A stretch of 7,166 bases of DNA. Origin: Flavobacteriales bacterium. GTDB lineage: Bacteria; Bacteroidota; Bacteroidia; Flavobacteriales_D; Parvicellaceae. Where the stretch lies: NCBI GenBank assembly GCA_027047735.1, contig JALTUD010000190.1, positions 1 to 7,166 of the forward strand. Reading direction: 5' to 3'. Shown in pieces: positions 6,696-7,166 of the stretch (the stretch's first letter is position 1; every line of letters starts with the position of its first letter). The position numbers and the translations under genes are program-made. Below the pieces are notes generated by a model. The model did no database searches and was not told the origin of the DNA. It saw only the letters and a program-made list of their open reading frames with translations.

Positions 6696-6725
6696 TCTTA
6701 GTTATTGTATTTCACTCTTAGTTAT
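6696..6725. promoter_or_regulatory. Pair of 10-bp direct repeats upstream of the dioxygenase
   Basis: TCTTAGTTAT occurs at 6696-6705 and again at 6716-6725, exactly 20 nt apart, about two helical turns. On the coding strand of the dioxygenase it reads ATAACTAAGA and lies 18-47 nt before the start codon. A related GTTATGAAT pair is at 6688-6696 and 6721-6729. This spacing suits a dimeric regulator's binding sites, but no known operator is recognised and the promoter itself is not clear. Confidence 0.3.
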
Positions 6726-6842
6726 GAATTGACCTTGAGCTACTTTGCTAAATTAGGTAAAAATCGAGAGTTTTCCTTTTGTATTTCCACTATTTTATCA
6801 ACAGGTAAAAGTAAGGTGTTGTTCTAAATTTTGATTCTCGGA

Positions 6843-6980
6843 CTAAGAAAACTTAACTCCATTTTCTTTGCACTTATCTCAACTGCGTTAGGGATTGTAT
6901 CCCTAACACGAGCAAAATAGACGGTATAAAGCGTTTTTTGATTCCTTATCCGTCTTCATAAAAATTTTCCATAGCTGGGG
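6843..6980 (-). repeat. Right-flank copy of the dispersed repeat, inverted relative to the left copy
   Basis: Read on the minus strand the order is CCCCAGCTATGG (6980-6969), ATAAGG (ending 6944), a palindrome starting CGTGTTAGGGATAC (6910), then TAAGTGCAAAGAAAATGGA (6876-6858) and AGTTTTCTTAG (6853-6843). The left flank has the same order: CCCCAACTATGG (409-420), ATAAGG (ending 445), CGTGTTAGGGATAC (479), then the diverged block from 515. In both copies the gap between ATAAGG and CGTG is exactly 33 nt. Against 352-385, 32 of 34 bases match. Confidence 0.75.
6885..6910. repeat. Palindrome of the right repeat copy
   Basis: GTTAGGGAT (6887-6895) and ATCCCTAAC (6899-6907) form a 9-bp stem with a 3-nt loop, plus partly compensated outer bases. 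It is the counterpart of the 12-bp palindrome at 479-506. Confidence 0.8.
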
Positions 6981-7043
6981 CTATGCTCAATGCAATGAAC
7001 TTTATGGAGAATTTGAAGAATTTATTTTTTTCAAGACTTAGGC

Positions 7044-7082
7044 GTAAAATTTTTGTTGTAACGAGTTACTACAAAATTTTAC
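7044..7082. repeat. Long imperfect inverted repeat in the right flank
   Basis: Positions 7044-7062 and 7065-7082 are near-perfect reverse complements with only two bases between them. The inner GTAAC/GTTAC pairs fully and the outer GTAAAATTTT/AAAATTTTAC pairs fully. The hairpin lies inside the about 170-nt block (6981-7152) present only in the right copy. No adjacent gene end makes it a natural terminator. Confidence 0.7.
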
Positions 7083-7111
7083 AACGACAGTATTGAGAAA
7101 AAGAAAGATTC

Positions 7112-7158
7112 AAAAATTCTTAAAGTTTATTGTTTTGAGCATAAGCAAAAGAATTTTT
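7112..7158. repeat. Inverted repeat near the window end
   Basis: AAAAATTCTT (7112-7121) is the exact reverse complement of AAGAATTTTT (7149-7158), with a smaller TTTTG/CAAAA pair (7133-7137, 7146-7150) overlapping inside. It is AT-rich, so partly expected by chance, but it abuts the conserved 14-nt block at 7153-7166 that also occurs at 384-397. Confidence 0.5.
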
Positions 7159-7166
7159 CATCGTCT

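Larger units (their letters stand above)
6679..7166. other. Gene-free right intergenic region, repeats and hairpins
   Basis: No plausible coding frame is seen. The first about 160 bases should contain the dioxygenase promoter, though no good -7/-33 pair is visible. From 6843 to the window end the DNA is an inverted relative of the left-flank repeat, with added hairpins. It is cut by the window edge inside a conserved repeat block. Confidence 0.7.

Noticed and set aside
205..7166. Composite transposon formed by the two flanking repeats
   Set aside because: The flanks are inverted relatives, but there is no transposase gene, no target-site duplication can be seen, and the enclosed genes look like ordinary chromosomal genes with the same base composition as the rest.

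Overview
The window reads as chromosomal DNA of a member of the Bacteroidota, most likely a Flavobacteriales-type marine or aquatic bacterium. The evidence is low GC, very AT-rich intergenic DNA, weak or absent Shine-Dalgarno sites, a type IX secretion (T9SS) type B C-terminal sorting domain, PKD/Ig-like surface domains, and an SPII lipoprotein of the M13 peptidase family. No phage, plasmid, CRISPR, transposase, tRNA or rRNA is visible.

Layout. Positions 1-31 may hold the first ten codons of a minus-strand gene running off the left edge. Positions 32-652 hold no convincing gene; they contain a three-hairpin element (about 205-343) and two units of an imperfect 162-nt repeat. Four complete genes follow, all on the minus strand. 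In transcription order (right to left) they are: 3-hydroxyanthranilate 3,4-dioxygenase (6148-6678); a 122-residue secreted helical protein of unknown function (5704-6072); a 941-residue cysteine-rich T9SS surface protein (2889-5714), whose start overlaps the previous gene by 11 nt; and an M13 zinc metallopeptidase lipoprotein (653-2755). An intrinsic terminator (2816-2853) separates the T9SS gene from the peptidase, which has a plausible promoter of its own. Positions 6679-7166 are again gene-free. They carry a third, inverted copy of the left-hand repeat, plus more hairpins.

How the genes work together. The small secreted protein and the T9SS protein are almost certainly co-expressed and probably translationally coupled, so they are the best candidates for a functional pair at the cell surface. 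The dioxygenase belongs to the kynurenine route of tryptophan breakdown or de novo NAD synthesis. No other gene of that route is in the window. The M13 peptidase is an independent unit that probably cleaves peptides in the periplasm or at the surface.

The genes are recognisable family members. The least explained DNA is the non-coding repeat family that brackets the four-gene block in inverted orientation, with collinear submodules, strong hairpins and what looks like presence or absence of an internal module of about 170 nt.
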